Below the pieces are notes generated by a model, which saw only the letters and a program-made list of their open reading frames with translations, did no database searches and was not told the origin of the DNA. Positions 52,573 to 61,383 of a stretch of DNA of 64,000 bases are shown here, piece by piece. The stretch's first letter is position 1; each line of letters opens with the position of its first letter. Both the position numbers and the translations under genes were made by a program. Origin of the DNA: Methylocystaceae bacterium (GTDB lineage: Bacteria; Pseudomonadota; Alphaproteobacteria; Rhodospirillales; Terasakiellaceae); contig JABXIG010000003.1 of NCBI GenBank assembly GCA_013373205.1, positions 620,001 to 684,000 on the forward strand. Direction: 5' to 3'.

Positions 52573-52597
52573 GGTAAGACTTTTACTTACCTTTTTT
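52573..52597 (+). terminator. Attenuator-like terminator in the rpsM leader
   Basis: GGTAAG (52573-52578) pairs with CTTACC (52586-52591), immediately followed by six T. It lies about 11 bases after the predicted start of the alpha transcript and 12 before the rpsM SD, so it may regulate as well as end read-through from adk. Confidence 0.65.
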
Positions 52598-52621
52598 ATT
52601 TTTGGTGTGAGGAGAACCGCT

Positions 52622-52990
52622 TTGGCGCGTATTGCAGGTGTGAACATCCCGACTCAGAAACGAGTTGTGATTGCACTTACATATATTCACGGAATTGGCC
52701 CGGCGAAAGCTCGCGAAATCTGCGAGAAAGTAGGCATTCCGTCTGAGAAGCGTGTAAACGAACTGTCTGACGACGATGTTGTTAAAGTTCGTGAAACGAT
52801 CGATGCAGACTACACGGTTGAAGGTGACCTTCGTCGTGAAGTTGCGATGAACATTAAACGACTGCTGGACTTGAAAAGTTACCGCGGCTTACGTCACCGG
52901 AAAGGTCTTCCGGTTCGTGGTCAACGTACCAAGTGTAACGCTCGTACCCGCAAAGGACCTGCGCGTCCGATTGCTGGTAAGAAGAAATAA
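52622..52990 (+). CDS. rpsM: 30S ribosomal protein S13, TTG start
   Basis: 122 residues. The conserved start [18 protein letters not shown] is preceded by TTG 52622, with GAGGAG seven bases upstream; a GTG at 52607 would place the SD inside the gene. [14 protein letters not shown] and [20 protein letters not shown] are intact. Head protein contacting P-site tRNA. Confidence 0.96.
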   Translation: MARIAGVNIPTQKRVVIALTYIHGIGPAKAREICEKVGIPSEKRVNELSDDDVVKVRETIDADYTVEGDLRREVAMNIKRLLDLKSYRGLRHRKGLPVRGQRTKCNARTRKGPARPIAGKKK

Positions 52991-53011
52991 TTCAGCTAGG
53001 ATAGTTTAATT

Positions 53012-53404
53012 ATGGCAAAAGCTACAACACAACGTACTAAAAAACGTGAGCGTAAAAATATCGTATCTGGTATTGCACACGTTAATGCTACGTTTAATAA
53101 CACGATCATCACCATTGCCGATGCACAAGGTAATGCAATTTCTTGGTCTTCTGCAGGTGCGCAAGGTTTTAAGGGCTCTCGTAAGTCTACACCTTATGCT
53201 GCACAGATAGCTGCTGAAGATGCTGGCAAAAAGGCGATGGATCATGGCATGAAAACTCTTGAAGTTCTGGTTAAGGGTCCGGGTTCCGGGCGTGAATCAG
53301 CTTTGCGTGCTTTGAATGCAGTAGGTTTCACTATCACTTCTATCAAAGATGTGACGCCTATCCCGCACAACGGTTGCCGTCCGCGCAAACGTCGTCGCGT
53401 CTAA
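53012..53404 (+). CDS. rpsK: 30S ribosomal protein S11
   Basis: 130 residues: [37 protein letters not shown] and the C-terminal [14 protein letters not shown]. Platform protein. No rpsD follows; in alphaproteobacteria S4 is encoded elsewhere. Confidence 0.98.
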   Translation: MAKATTQRTKKRERKNIVSGIAHVNATFNNTIITIADAQGNAISWSSAGAQGFKGSRKSTPYAAQIAAEDAGKKAMDHGMKTLEVLVKGPGSGRESALRALNAVGFTITSIKDVTPIPHNGCRPRKRRRV

Positions 53405-53437
53405 TCTGCCTGTCCGACAGGTTCTTCTTATGCCAAT

Positions 53438-53466
53438 AACCGGTACCGTTTGGGGTATCGGTTTTT
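53438..53466 (+). terminator. Attenuator-like hairpin between rpsK and rpoA
   Basis: AACCGGTACC (53438-53447) pairs with GGTATCGGTT (53454-53463, one G-T), ending in TTTTT. A smaller CCTGTCCGACAGG palindrome sits at 53409-53421. It lies 60 bases before rpoA and could lower rpoA relative to S11. Confidence 0.6.
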
Positions 53467-53527
53467 GGCTTAGGTGGCCTGTCTTTCGGATTCGCTGTTT
53501 TTTTTATACTTGTGTGAGGTCAGGGTT

Positions 53528-54544
53528 GTGATTCAAAAGAATTGGCAAGAACTCATCAAACCGTCCAAGCTTGAAGTGAAGTCCGGTGAAGATGATGGGC
53601 GTACAGCCGTCATCGTTGCTGAACCGCTCGAGCGTGGTTTCGGTCTGACTCTTGGTAACGCCATCCGTCGTGTGTTGCTGTCGTCGCTGCAAGGTGCAGC
53701 AGTAACCGCTATCCAAATTGATGGTGTTTTGCACGAGTTTTCGTCTGTCCCGGGTGTCCGAGAAGACGTAACTGATATCGTTCTTAACGTTAAGAACATC
53801 GCGCTTCGTTGTGAAAGCGAAGGCGCAAAGAAAATGCATCTTGAAGCAACTGGCCCCGGTGCTGTGACAGCAGGCATGATTGAATGCCCTGGTGACATGG
53901 AAGTTATGGATCCCGATCTGGTGATCTGTCACTTGGACGCCGATGCCAAGCTGAACATTGAATTTACTGTTGATACTGGTAAAGGCTATGTCCCGGCTGT
54001 TCAAAACCGTCCGGACGACAGCCCGATCGGTTTGATCCCTGTTGATGCGATCTTCTCTCCGGTGAAGAAAGTATCTTACAAAGTGGATAACACCCGTGTT
54101 GGCCGTGTAACCGACTATGACAAACTGTCTTTGACAGTGACCACTGACGGTTCCGTTACTCCGGAAGATGCTGTTGCTCTGGCAGGTCGTATCCTGCAAG
54201 ATCAACTGCAACTCTTCATCAACTTCGATGAGCCGGAAGTGGCCTTGCCGGAGAAGAAAGAAGACGATCTTCCGTTCAACAAAAATCTGTTGCGCAAAGT
54301 GGACGAACTGGAACTGTCTGTTCGTTCTGCTAACTGTCTCAAGAACGACAACATTATCTACATCGGTGATCTGGTTCAGAAAACCGAAGCAGAAATGTTG
54401 CGTACACCGAACTTCGGTCGTAAGTCCCTGAACGAGATCAAAGAAGTGCTCTCTGGTATGGAACTTTCACTGGGTATGGATGTAGACGGCTGGCCGCCGG
54501 AAAATATCGAAGATTTGGCAAAACGTCTCGAAGATCCGTTCTGA
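53528..54544 (+). CDS. rpoA: RNA polymerase alpha subunit, GTG start
   Basis: 338 residues from GTG 53528 ([19 protein letters not shown]). N-terminal assembly domain with [20 protein letters not shown], linker about 235-255, and C-terminal UP-element domain with [20 protein letters not shown] and [16 protein letters not shown]. The frame is open upstream to 53474 but without family resemblance. Confidence 0.97.
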   Translation: MIQKNWQELIKPSKLEVKSGEDDGRTAVIVAEPLERGFGLTLGNAIRRVLLSSLQGAAVTAIQIDGVLHEFSSVPGVREDVTDIVLNVKNIALRCESEGAKKMHLEATGPGAVTAGMIECPGDMEVMDPDLVICHLDADAKLNIEFTVDTGKGYVPAVQNRPDDSPIGLIPVDAIFSPVKKVSYKVDNTRVGRVTDYDKLSLTVTTDGSVTPEDAVALAGRILQDQLQLFINFDEPEVALPEKKEDDLPFNKNLLRKVDELELSVRSANCLKNDNIIYIGDLVQKTEAEMLRTPNFGRKSLNEIKEVLSGMELSLGMDVDGWPPENIEDLAKRLEDPF

Positions 54545-54694
54545 TCAACGAGGCCTTCGCCTGAGACTACTGGATCATAGGGATCCATCCTTTTCGTGTC
54601 CTGCCCTTCCTTATGGATTAAAGGAAGGGCGCGGCGAAAAGTTTTACGTATCGCTTTCGCTACTGGCGGAACGAGACAAATAGGAGATACCGTC

Positions 54695-55135
54695 ATGCGT
54701 CACCGTTTATCTGGTCGCAAACTTAACCGTACTAAATCACACCGCCGCGCTTTGTTTGCGAACTTGGCGGTTGCTCTGCTCACACACGAGCAAATCAAAA
54801 CCACTTTGCCGAAAGCTAAAGATCTGCGCAGCATTGCGGACAAAATGATTTCTTTGGGTAAACGCGGTGATTTGCACGCACGTCGTCAGGCTTTGGCTGA
54901 ATTGCGCGACGAAGCTGCTGTAAAGAAACTGTTCGACGTTCTGGGCCCGCGCTATGCGGATCGTCCGGGCGGCTATACACGTGTTCTAAAAGCTGGTTTC
55001 CGTACAGGCGATGCTGCTCCGATGGCTTTCATCGAGTTGGTTGACCGCGACGTCGATGCCAAAGGTGCAGAAGACAAAGCCCGCGTAGAAGCCGAACGCG
55101 AAGCTGAAGATGCGATGGAAGATGTTGCTGTATAA
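54695..55135 (+). CDS. rplQ: 50S ribosomal protein L17
   Basis: 146 residues from ATG 54695 (AGGAGA upstream): [20 protein letters not shown], then [20 protein letters not shown], with an acidic 25-residue tail. Last gene of the alpha operon; terminator follows. The 150-base gap after rpoA holds no gene. Confidence 0.97.
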   Translation: MRHRLSGRKLNRTKSHRRALFANLAVALLTHEQIKTTLPKAKDLRSIADKMISLGKRGDLHARRQALAELRDEAAVKKLFDVLGPRYADRPGGYTRVLKAGFRTGDAAPMAFIELVDRDVDAKGAEDKARVEAEREAEDAMEDVAV

Positions 55136-55155
55136 GTAACTCTTTACACCACATT

Positions 55156-55196
55156 AAAAGGCGGTTTCCTTGGATTAGGGAAGCCGCCTTTTTTGT
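55156..55196. terminator. Terminator of the alpha operon, shared with the LysE gene
   Basis: AAAAGGCGG-TTTCC/GGGAA-GCCGCCTTTT hairpin with six T. The A-run on the left makes it usable for the minus-strand gene ending at 55199. Confidence 0.9.
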
Positions 55197-55198
55197 GT

Positions 55199-55801
55199 TT
55201 AAACAAACTGAGAATAAAGCAAGCCCCAGACGGTTGCGAATAAAAGTAGGGAGAGTAATTTATAAATCATCCCTTCTTGGCTTAAGCTGCGTGTTTGCTT
55301 TTTAATTAGAACCCCCATATAGGCCCAAAGCAACATACAAGGCACGGCGATCATGAAAAAAATGACGCTCAAAGTAATCGCGTTGGTGAGCTGTTCAAAA
55401 TCAGGCATAAAAAATAGGCTCGATACACTCAGGGCCATCATCCAAGTCTTAGGATTAATGAGCTGCAATGCACAGCCTTGCGTCCAGCCGGGCATGGTTT
55501 CCAATGACTGAACATCTGTTTTTTCAAGCCGAAATAGCTGCAAGGCCATCCAGCTCAGCCATAATGCCCCGGCGATCGTCATGCCATCGCGAATAAAAGG
55601 GGAATGACCAAGAATTTTAGCCACCCCAAAAAATGTCAGAAACAGGATCAAAGACGCTGTTAAGCCTGCCCCGATGATGAAGGGCAGGGAATGTCGTAAG
55701 CCCACCCTCATACCCGTTGAAAAAGAAATAATGTTGGTCGGGCCGGGGGTAATACAGGCCAGAATGGCGAAAAATGTAAAACTGAAAAGATATGAAATCA
55801 T
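55199..55801 (-). CDS. LysE/RhtB family amino acid exporter
   Basis: 200 residues with six membrane segments. The family opening CITPGPTNIISFSTGMRVGLR is present, as are GCALQLINPKTWMMAL and a C-terminal hydrophobic helix. It exports an amino acid or derivative across the inner membrane; substrate not readable. The AraC-type gene 46 bases upstream is a likely regulator. Confidence 0.88.
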   Translation of the reverse strand: MISYLFSFTFFAILACITPGPTNIISFSTGMRVGLRHSLPFIIGAGLTASLILFLTFFGVAKILGHSPFIRDGMTIAGALWLSWMALQLFRLEKTDVQSLETMPGWTQGCALQLINPKTWMMALSVSSLFFMPDFEQLTNAITLSVIFFMIAVPCMLLWAYMGVLIKKQTRSLSQEGMIYKLLSLLLFATVWGLLYSQFV

Positions 55802-55847
55802 CTGGGGTCACCGTTCTCTTGTGGAGACCCTTATTATTTAAATCTTT

Positions 55848-56696
55848 TTAGCCTTTGTCTGGAATGGGTGTGCAGCATTTTTGATAGGCTGCCGGTGTTA
55901 AACGATAGGCCCGCTTGAACCATCGCCCAAGGTGGCTTTGGTCACTGAAACAAAGCTGATGTGCCACATCACTGGCACGCATGCCTTTTGCTAAAAAAGT
56001 ACGGGCACGCGCCAGTCTGAGTTGGATCAAATAAACATGAGGCGAGATGTGAAAGGCGTTTTTGAAGGCCCGATTGATTTGAAAACGATCATAGCCAAAT
56101 TCTCGTGCCACATCCTGCAGGAGAATATCTTCTTCCATATGGTCATGCAGGTAATCGCGAATACGATAGGCGAGGTTGTGGCCATTTTCGCCCTGTTTCT
56201 TTTGACGCCAATTTATATGTTGGGTCAGCGCATGGACCATATGATCAAAGCAGCCTTCCTGCACAATCTTCGGGTCCTCAAGGTGTTTGGCTAAAAAGGC
56301 TGAAGAAGTAGCGGCAGCCAATCGTTGGTCGGCGCATAGGGTGTTGTTAAAGCTCAGTTCAAATTGGTCTGGCATCTGTTCATAAAGGGTGCCGATTTGG
56401 TCACGTAACCAACCTTGCGGGATATAGAGGGTGCGATAGGTAAACCCACCTTCGCACGGGGCACGGCCATTATGGACTTCGCCCGGTTCTGAAAGGAAAC
56501 AGCCGCCTTCTAAAGAATTATGTGTTTTATGGCGGCAATCAAACTGCTGAACACCGCTTTCGGTCAGGCCGATCACATAGGTTTCATGCCAATGGGAATC
56601 ATAGGCGTGGCCTTCAAAATGAGCGTGCAAGGTCTCAATCCCCGTTGCCGAGTCATGTTTGAGATTGAGCCAGTTTTGTGAATTATCGCTTTTCAT
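55848..56696 (-). CDS. AraC family transcriptional regulator
   Basis: 282 residues: N-terminal cupin-like sensing domain (HWHETYVIGLTESG, EGGCFLSEPGEVHNG) and a C-terminal double helix-turn-helix (about 180-275) with LQDVAREFGYDRFQINRAFK and ASDVAHQLCFSDQSHLGRWF. The AraC-sensor plus LysE exporter pair recurs in proteobacteria and suggests ligand-induced export. Cytosolic. Confidence 0.88.
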   Translation of the reverse strand: MKSDNSQNWLNLKHDSATGIETLHAHFEGHAYDSHWHETYVIGLTESGVQQFDCRHKTHNSLEGGCFLSEPGEVHNGRAPCEGGFTYRTLYIPQGWLRDQIGTLYEQMPDQFELSFNNTLCADQRLAAATSSAFLAKHLEDPKIVQEGCFDHMVHALTQHINWRQKKQGENGHNLAYRIRDYLHDHMEEDILLQDVAREFGYDRFQINRAFKNAFHISPHVYLIQLRLARARTFLAKGMRASDVAHQLCFSDQSHLGRWFKRAYRLTPAAYQKCCTPIPDKG

Positions 56697-56810
56697 TCTG
56701 ACAGGAAATCATATCTAGCAAAAAAGTCTAGAAGATTTGTGCAGTCTTTAGAATGGATTAAAAAAGTGCGCCATGGAATTCTTCCCTCTATCATTTTAAC
56801 GGAGAATATA

Positions 56811-57182
56811 ATGTTTGCTGAAAAAACAAACCTCTTGGCAGAAGCTGTAAAATTGACCGAGACCTGGTCCCCGCGCGTGCTGGGGGAAGTGAATGATCAA
56901 TATATCAAAGTGGCGAAATTAAACGGGCAATTTGTTTGGCATAGTCACGAAGAAGAAGATGAGCTGTTTTATATTTTGAAAGGCAGTCTGAAAATTGAAT
57001 ATCGTGATCGCACGATTCATTTGAACGAGGGCGATATGCATGTCATTCCCAAAGGCGTGGAACATAACCCCAAGGCCGATGTAGACTGTTTAATCGCCCT
57101 CATTGAAACGAAAACCACGACCCACACTGGCAATGTGGAAACCGAACGATCTAAATCGGTTGAAGAACAGTTGGGAAGCTGA
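56811..57182 (+). CDS. Small cupin-domain protein
   Basis: 123 residues from ATG 56811 (GGAGAATATA upstream). One cupin barrel with FVWHSHEEEDELFYILKG (metal ligands His, His, Glu) and GDMHVIPKGVEHNP (His). A metal-binding site is likely; the reaction is unknown (mannose-6-phosphate isomerase-like folds are closest). Divergent from the AraC regulator. Confidence 0.82.
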   Translation: MFAEKTNLLAEAVKLTETWSPRVLGEVNDQYIKVAKLNGQFVWHSHEEEDELFYILKGSLKIEYRDRTIHLNEGDMHVIPKGVEHNPKADVDCLIALIETKTTTHTGNVETERSKSVEEQLGS

Positions 57183-57306
57183 CAAATACGTGCCGTTCAA
57201 CTGTTATACCAAAATCGGGTATTATTGGACGGCACTGTTTCCAAATGATAAGAACAGACCTATATTACGCTGAACACGTTGTTCTTTATTGGAGAATTCT
57301 GGTCCC

Positions 57307-58722
57307 ATGTTCTTGAGAGCCTGCCTTGTCGCCCTTTTGCTTGCTAGCCCTGTACGTGGCGAGATTAAATCCGTGCCTAACAGTCAGGCCGAAGTTCAGC
57401 TGTCTTATGCCCCCTTGGTGAAGGCCGCGGCCCCGGCGGTGGTGAATATTTATACTTCCAAAACAGTGCGCACGCGCTCGATCTCACCTTTATTTAACGA
57501 TCCATTTTTTCGCCGTTTCTTTGGCGATGCTTTCAAAAACGTCCCACAAGGCGGGCAGAAAAAGAAAGTACAAAATTCGTTAGGGTCTGGCGTAATTGTG
57601 GATGCCACCGGTGTGATCGTGACGAACTATCACGTAATCGAAGGGGCAGATGACATCAAGGTCGTGTTGAATGACCGCCGTGAATTTGAAGCCAAGATTT
57701 TAGGTTCGGATGAACGTACAGATTTGGCCATTTTGCAAGTCAAGACGGATGGTGTCATGTTACCGACTCTAAACCTTGGGGATTCAGATAACCTTGAAGT
57801 CGGTGATATCGTGCTGGCAATTGGTAACCCGTTTGGGGTAGGGCAAACCGTGACCAGTGGCATTGTCTCTGCCCTTGCGAGAACGCATGTGGGTATCACG
57901 GATTATAGTTTCTTTATCCAGACCGATGCGGCGATTAACCCGGGGAATTCCGGTGGGGCGTTGGTGGATATGCATGGCAATCTAATCGGGGTGAATTCGG
58001 CCATTTATTCAAAAGGCGGTGGGTCTAATGGTATTGGTTTTGCCATTCCAGCCAATATGGTGCGCTCAGTTCTTTCCGGTGTTAGTAAAACAGGTAAGGT
58101 GGTTCGCCCTTGGTTAGGCGCGAGTGGGCAAACCGTAACACAGGATATCGCCTCCAGCCTGCGTTTATCGCGCCCTACAGGTGTTTTGATTGATAAAATC
58201 TATCCGGATGGTCCAGCAGACCAGGCGGGCATAAAGCGCGGTGATGTTGTTTTGAAAATGGATGGTTACGAGATTAATGACCCGGAAGCATTGCGTTTTC
58301 GCCTTGCGACACTCAGTCTTGGAGATCAAACCATCTTTGATATCTTACGTCGCGGAAAGGCACGCCAGATCACGTTTACAGCTGTTCCCCCTGTTGATAA
58401 ACCCGCAGCGGATGAAACAGCGCTTAGTGGTCATCACCCGTTTGACGGGGCTGTGGTTGTAAATATGTCACCGGCTTTAAATGATGAAAAAGGCTGGGAT
58501 ACTATGGCTCAAGGGGTTGCAATTGATAAAATTCGTCGCGGCAGTACGGCCCATCGTTTACGTTTTCGCCCTGCCGACCAGATTACTGGGGTCAATGGCA
58601 TCGAGGTAAAGGCTGTGCGCGATCTGGTGCGTATTCTTCATGAAAGAGAAGGTTATCAAGGTGACTGGCGCATCGGCATTATTCGCAATGGCAAGCGTCA
58701 GGAATTGAGATTTAGAGGATGA
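57307..58722 (+). CDS. DegP/Do-type periplasmic serine protease
   Basis: 471 residues: signal peptide (cleavage near VRG-EI), trypsin-like domain with His109 (TNYHVIEG), Asp139 (RTDLAIL) and Ser215 (NPGNSGGAL), then two PDZ domains (about 265-355 and 375-465). The LA loop contains FNDPFFRRFFGD. Degrades or chaperones misfolded envelope proteins. The stop overlaps the rarA start by four bases (ATGA), an unusual coupling of envelope quality control to a DNA-repair ATPase. Confidence 0.92.
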   Translation: MFLRACLVALLLASPVRGEIKSVPNSQAEVQLSYAPLVKAAAPAVVNIYTSKTVRTRSISPLFNDPFFRRFFGDAFKNVPQGGQKKKVQNSLGSGVIVDATGVIVTNYHVIEGADDIKVVLNDRREFEAKILGSDERTDLAILQVKTDGVMLPTLNLGDSDNLEVGDIVLAIGNPFGVGQTVTSGIVSALARTHVGITDYSFFIQTDAAINPGNSGGALVDMHGNLIGVNSAIYSKGGGSNGIGFAIPANMVRSVLSGVSKTGKVVRPWLGASGQTVTQDIASSLRLSRPTGVLIDKIYPDGPADQAGIKRGDVVLKMDGYEINDPEALRFRLATLSLGDQTIFDILRRGKARQITFTAVPPVDKPAADETALSGHHPFDGAVVVNMSPALNDEKGWDTMAQGVAIDKIRRGSTAHRLRFRPADQITGVNGIEVKAVRDLVRILHEREGYQGDWRIGIIRNGKRQELRFRG

Positions 58723-60008
58723 GTTCACTTTTCGAAGATCAAGCGCCCCGACCTTTGGCGGATAGCCTGCGTCCACAATCACTGGAAGATGTCATCGGTC
58801 AGGATCATCTTTTAGCAGAAGATGGTCCAATAGGGCGTATGGTGCGTTCTGGTGGGCGTTTGACTTCCATGATCCTCTGGGGGCCGCCCGGATGTGGTAA
58901 AACGACTGTAGCGCGTTTATTGGCAGATAAAACGGATCTATACTTCGAACCCTTGTCTGCGATCTTTTCTGGCGTCGCGGATTTGAAGAAGGTGTTCAAG
59001 GATGCCAAGTCGCGGCGTGAGGCCGGGCAGGGAACCTTGTTGTTTATTGATGAAATTCATAGATTTAACCGCGCCCAGCAAGATGGTTTTTTGCCGTTTG
59101 TAGAAGATGGAACGGTCGTGCTTGTCGGGGCGACCACAGAAAACCCGTCATTTGAATTGAACGCGGCGTTGATGTCGCGCTGTCGGGTGATGGTGTTGAA
59201 CCGGTTATCTGACGAGGCATTGGAAGGTTTGCTCGGGCGTGCTGAATCTGAAAAGAAACGCGCGCTTCCGGTGAATGATGAAGCGCGATCTGCTTTGCGT
59301 GCCATGGCGGATGGGGATGGACGTTATTTGCTGAATATGGTGGAAGCCGTCTATGAAATCCCGGATGGTGACATACTGGACAGTCAGACGTTAACCCAAG
59401 TCGTTCAAAAACGCATGCCGATTTATGATAAATCACAAGAGGGGCATTACAACCTGATTTCGGCCTTTCAGAAATCATTGCGCGGCAGTGATGCGGATGC
59501 GGCGCTTTATTGGTTTGCCCGTATGCTGGATGGGGGGGAAGACCCGAAATATATCGCACGACGTCTGTTGATTACGTCGGTTGAAGATGTGGGCACGGCT
59601 GACCCCAACGCTATGACACAAGCTTTGCAGGCTTGGGAAAGTTATGAACGTCTTGGCAGTCCGCAAGGGGAATATGCCTTGGCACAGGCGGTTGTTTACG
59701 TGGCAACTGCGCCTAAATCCAATGCTTCTTACGTGTCCTATAAGGCCGCGCGCGATGTGGCGAAACGCACCGGCTCCCTCATGCCGCCCAAACATATTTT
59801 GAACGCCCCCACCAAGATGATGAAAGACATCGGGTATGGGGAAGGCTATCAGTATGATCATGATGCCGAGGGGGGATTTTCCGGTCAGGACTTCTTCCCC
59901 GAAGAATTGGGCCGCATGGAATTTTATCAGCCCAAAGACAAAGGGTTTGAACGTGAATTGGCAAAACGTCAGGCCTATTGGGCGAAACTGCGCAAAGAAA
60001 AAGGCTAA
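58719..60008 (+). CDS. rarA: Replication-associated recombination protein A (RarA/MgsA)
   Basis: 429-residue AAA+ ATPase of the RarA/WRNIP1 family. Walker A GPPGCGKTT (55-63), Walker B LLFIDEIHRFN (Asp111, Glu112), sensor 1 GATTENPSFELN, and the C-terminal tetramerisation region with SAFQKSLRGSDADAALYW. Acts at stalled replication forks. Overlaps the protease gene by four bases upstream and shares stop-codon bases with the channel gene downstream. Confidence 0.95.
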   Translation: MSSLFEDQAPRPLADSLRPQSLEDVIGQDHLLAEDGPIGRMVRSGGRLTSMILWGPPGCGKTTVARLLADKTDLYFEPLSAIFSGVADLKKVFKDAKSRREAGQGTLLFIDEIHRFNRAQQDGFLPFVEDGTVVLVGATTENPSFELNAALMSRCRVMVLNRLSDEALEGLLGRAESEKKRALPVNDEARSALRAMADGDGRYLLNMVEAVYEIPDGDILDSQTLTQVVQKRMPIYDKSQEGHYNLISAFQKSLRGSDADAALYWFARMLDGGEDPKYIARRLLITSVEDVGTADPNAMTQALQAWESYERLGSPQGEYALAQAVVYVATAPKSNASYVSYKAARDVAKRTGSLMPPKHILNAPTKMMKDIGYGEGYQYDHDAEGGFSGQDFFPEELGRMEFYQPKDKGFERELAKRQAYWAKLRKEKG

Positions 60009-60811
60009 GCTTTATTTTCTTTGATCAGTTCTTTCAATTCACGTACTTCGTCGCGCAAGCTGACGATTTCATGGCGTAAGGCTTCACGCTCGCCATGGGC
60101 TTCGGCTTCGACTTCTTTGGCTTCGGCTGAATGTTGGCTCTGCATGGCATCGACCACGACCCCGATGATCAGGTTCACAACGGCAAAGGTGGTGATCATG
60201 ATGAAGGGGACGAAAATCCAATAGGCATTTTCATGCACTTCCATCACCGGGCGTACAATGCCCATGGACCAGCTTTCCAACGTCATGATCTGGAACAGGG
60301 TATACATGGATGCCCCTATATCGCCAAACCATTGGCTGAAGGTATGTTGGAAGAAATTGGTGGTCAGTACGGCGAACACATAAAAGATCAGCGTGATCAG
60401 CCCGATGATGGAAAACATCCCCGGAATGGCCGTAATCAGCGCCTGAATAACCACGCGCATTTGCGGTACGGTGGACAGCAGACGCAAGACCCGCAAGATA
60501 CGGAAAGACCGCAAAACCGCCAGCGGACCAGAAGCCGGGATCAGGGCGATGCCGACCACAAGCGTGTCGAAAATATTCCAGCCATCCTTGAAGAACCCAA
60601 ATCCCCGGCCATAGAGCTTGAGCAGGATTTCCACCACATAAATGGTCAGGGCGATTTTATCAAAAATGATCAACGGCCCACCATAAGTCGCCATCAAATC
60701 CGCACTGGTTTCCATCCCCAAAGTGATGGCATTGAGGATAATCACAGTGGTGATAAAATTCTGTGCTCTGCGCCCTTCAATCAGGTCGCGCACTTTGTGG
60801 CGAAATGTCAT
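60005..60811 (-). CDS. Voltage-gated sodium channel, NaChBac/NavAb family
   Basis: 268 residues, six membrane segments. S4 carries four arginines at three-residue spacing (Arg101, 104, 107, 110 in RSFRILRVLRLL). The pore helix and selectivity filter read FQIMTLESWSMGIVRP (TLESWS at 177-182), nearly the NavAb sequence, so Na+ selectivity is predicted. S6 is about 200-222, followed by a C-terminal coiled coil (225-268) that tetramerises the channel. Convergent with rarA. Roles in motility or pH homeostasis are known in relatives; not testable here. Confidence 0.93.
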   Translation of the reverse strand: MTFRHKVRDLIEGRRAQNFITTVIILNAITLGMETSADLMATYGGPLIIFDKIALTIYVVEILLKLYGRGFGFFKDGWNIFDTLVVGIALIPASGPLAVLRSFRILRVLRLLSTVPQMRVVIQALITAIPGMFSIIGLITLIFYVFAVLTTNFFQHTFSQWFGDIGASMYTLFQIMTLESWSMGIVRPVMEVHENAYWIFVPFIMITTFAVVNLIIGVVVDAMQSQHSAEAKEVEAEAHGEREALRHEIVSLRDEVRELKELIKENKA

Positions 60812-60963
60812 CGAAACCGTGCCTTTATGTGGGATGAACTCTTGGCAAGAAAAGTAATCTCATGCGCAAATTAAATCAATCACCAATGGATAGATTTCTT
60901 TATGGTCAGGCCCCTTCCTTTTTGATAGAACAGCGATAGAATTTCACAGTTGGTTATAGGTTT

Positions 60964-61359
60964 ATGTCCATTACAACATTTGCATATGTGGCCCTTGGCG
61001 GCGCGATTGGGGCGATGGGGCGCTTTGCGGTTGTCTCTCTGGTCGGGCATTGGATGCATGGGGCAGGGGGGAACTTTCCGCTTGGCACCATGGTTGTGAA
61101 TGTGTTGGGGTCATTTATTTTAGGGGCCTTGGTGGAACTTTCTGCCCTTGCTTGGTCGCCCAGCCCGGAAATCCGCGCCATGTTGGTGGTCGGGATGCTC
61201 GGGGCCTTTACCACTTTTTCTACCTTTTCTTTGGATGTTGTCAGTCTTGGCAGTCGCGGCGAATGGGGACAGATGGCGCTTTATATGGGGTTATCTGTTG
61301 CATTGTCGATCATTGCACTCTATATGGGCATGCAAAGCGTTAAAGCGCTTCTTTCATAA
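60964..61359 (+). CDS. crcB: CrcB/Fluc fluoride ion channel
   Basis: 131 residues, four membrane segments. GGAIGAMGRFAVVSL, FPLGTMVVNVLGSFILG and GAFTTFSTFS (the phenylalanine-lined pore) are the family marks. Exports fluoride as a dual-topology dimer. No fluoride-riboswitch consensus was found in the upstream gap. Followed 24 bases later by the pseudouridine synthase gene, a frequent pairing. Confidence 0.95.
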   Translation: MSITTFAYVALGGAIGAMGRFAVVSLVGHWMHGAGGNFPLGTMVVNVLGSFILGALVELSALAWSPSPEIRAMLVVGMLGAFTTFSTFSLDVVSLGSRGEWGQMALYMGLSVALSIIALYMGMQSVKALLS

Positions 61360-61383
61360 TCAAAACCTAAGGATTGCCCTGCC

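Noticed and set aside
60812-60963. Fluoride riboswitch upstream of crcB
   Set aside because: The gap lacks the conserved GGxGATG...CTGATGA pseudoknot pattern by eye; no stem was found.
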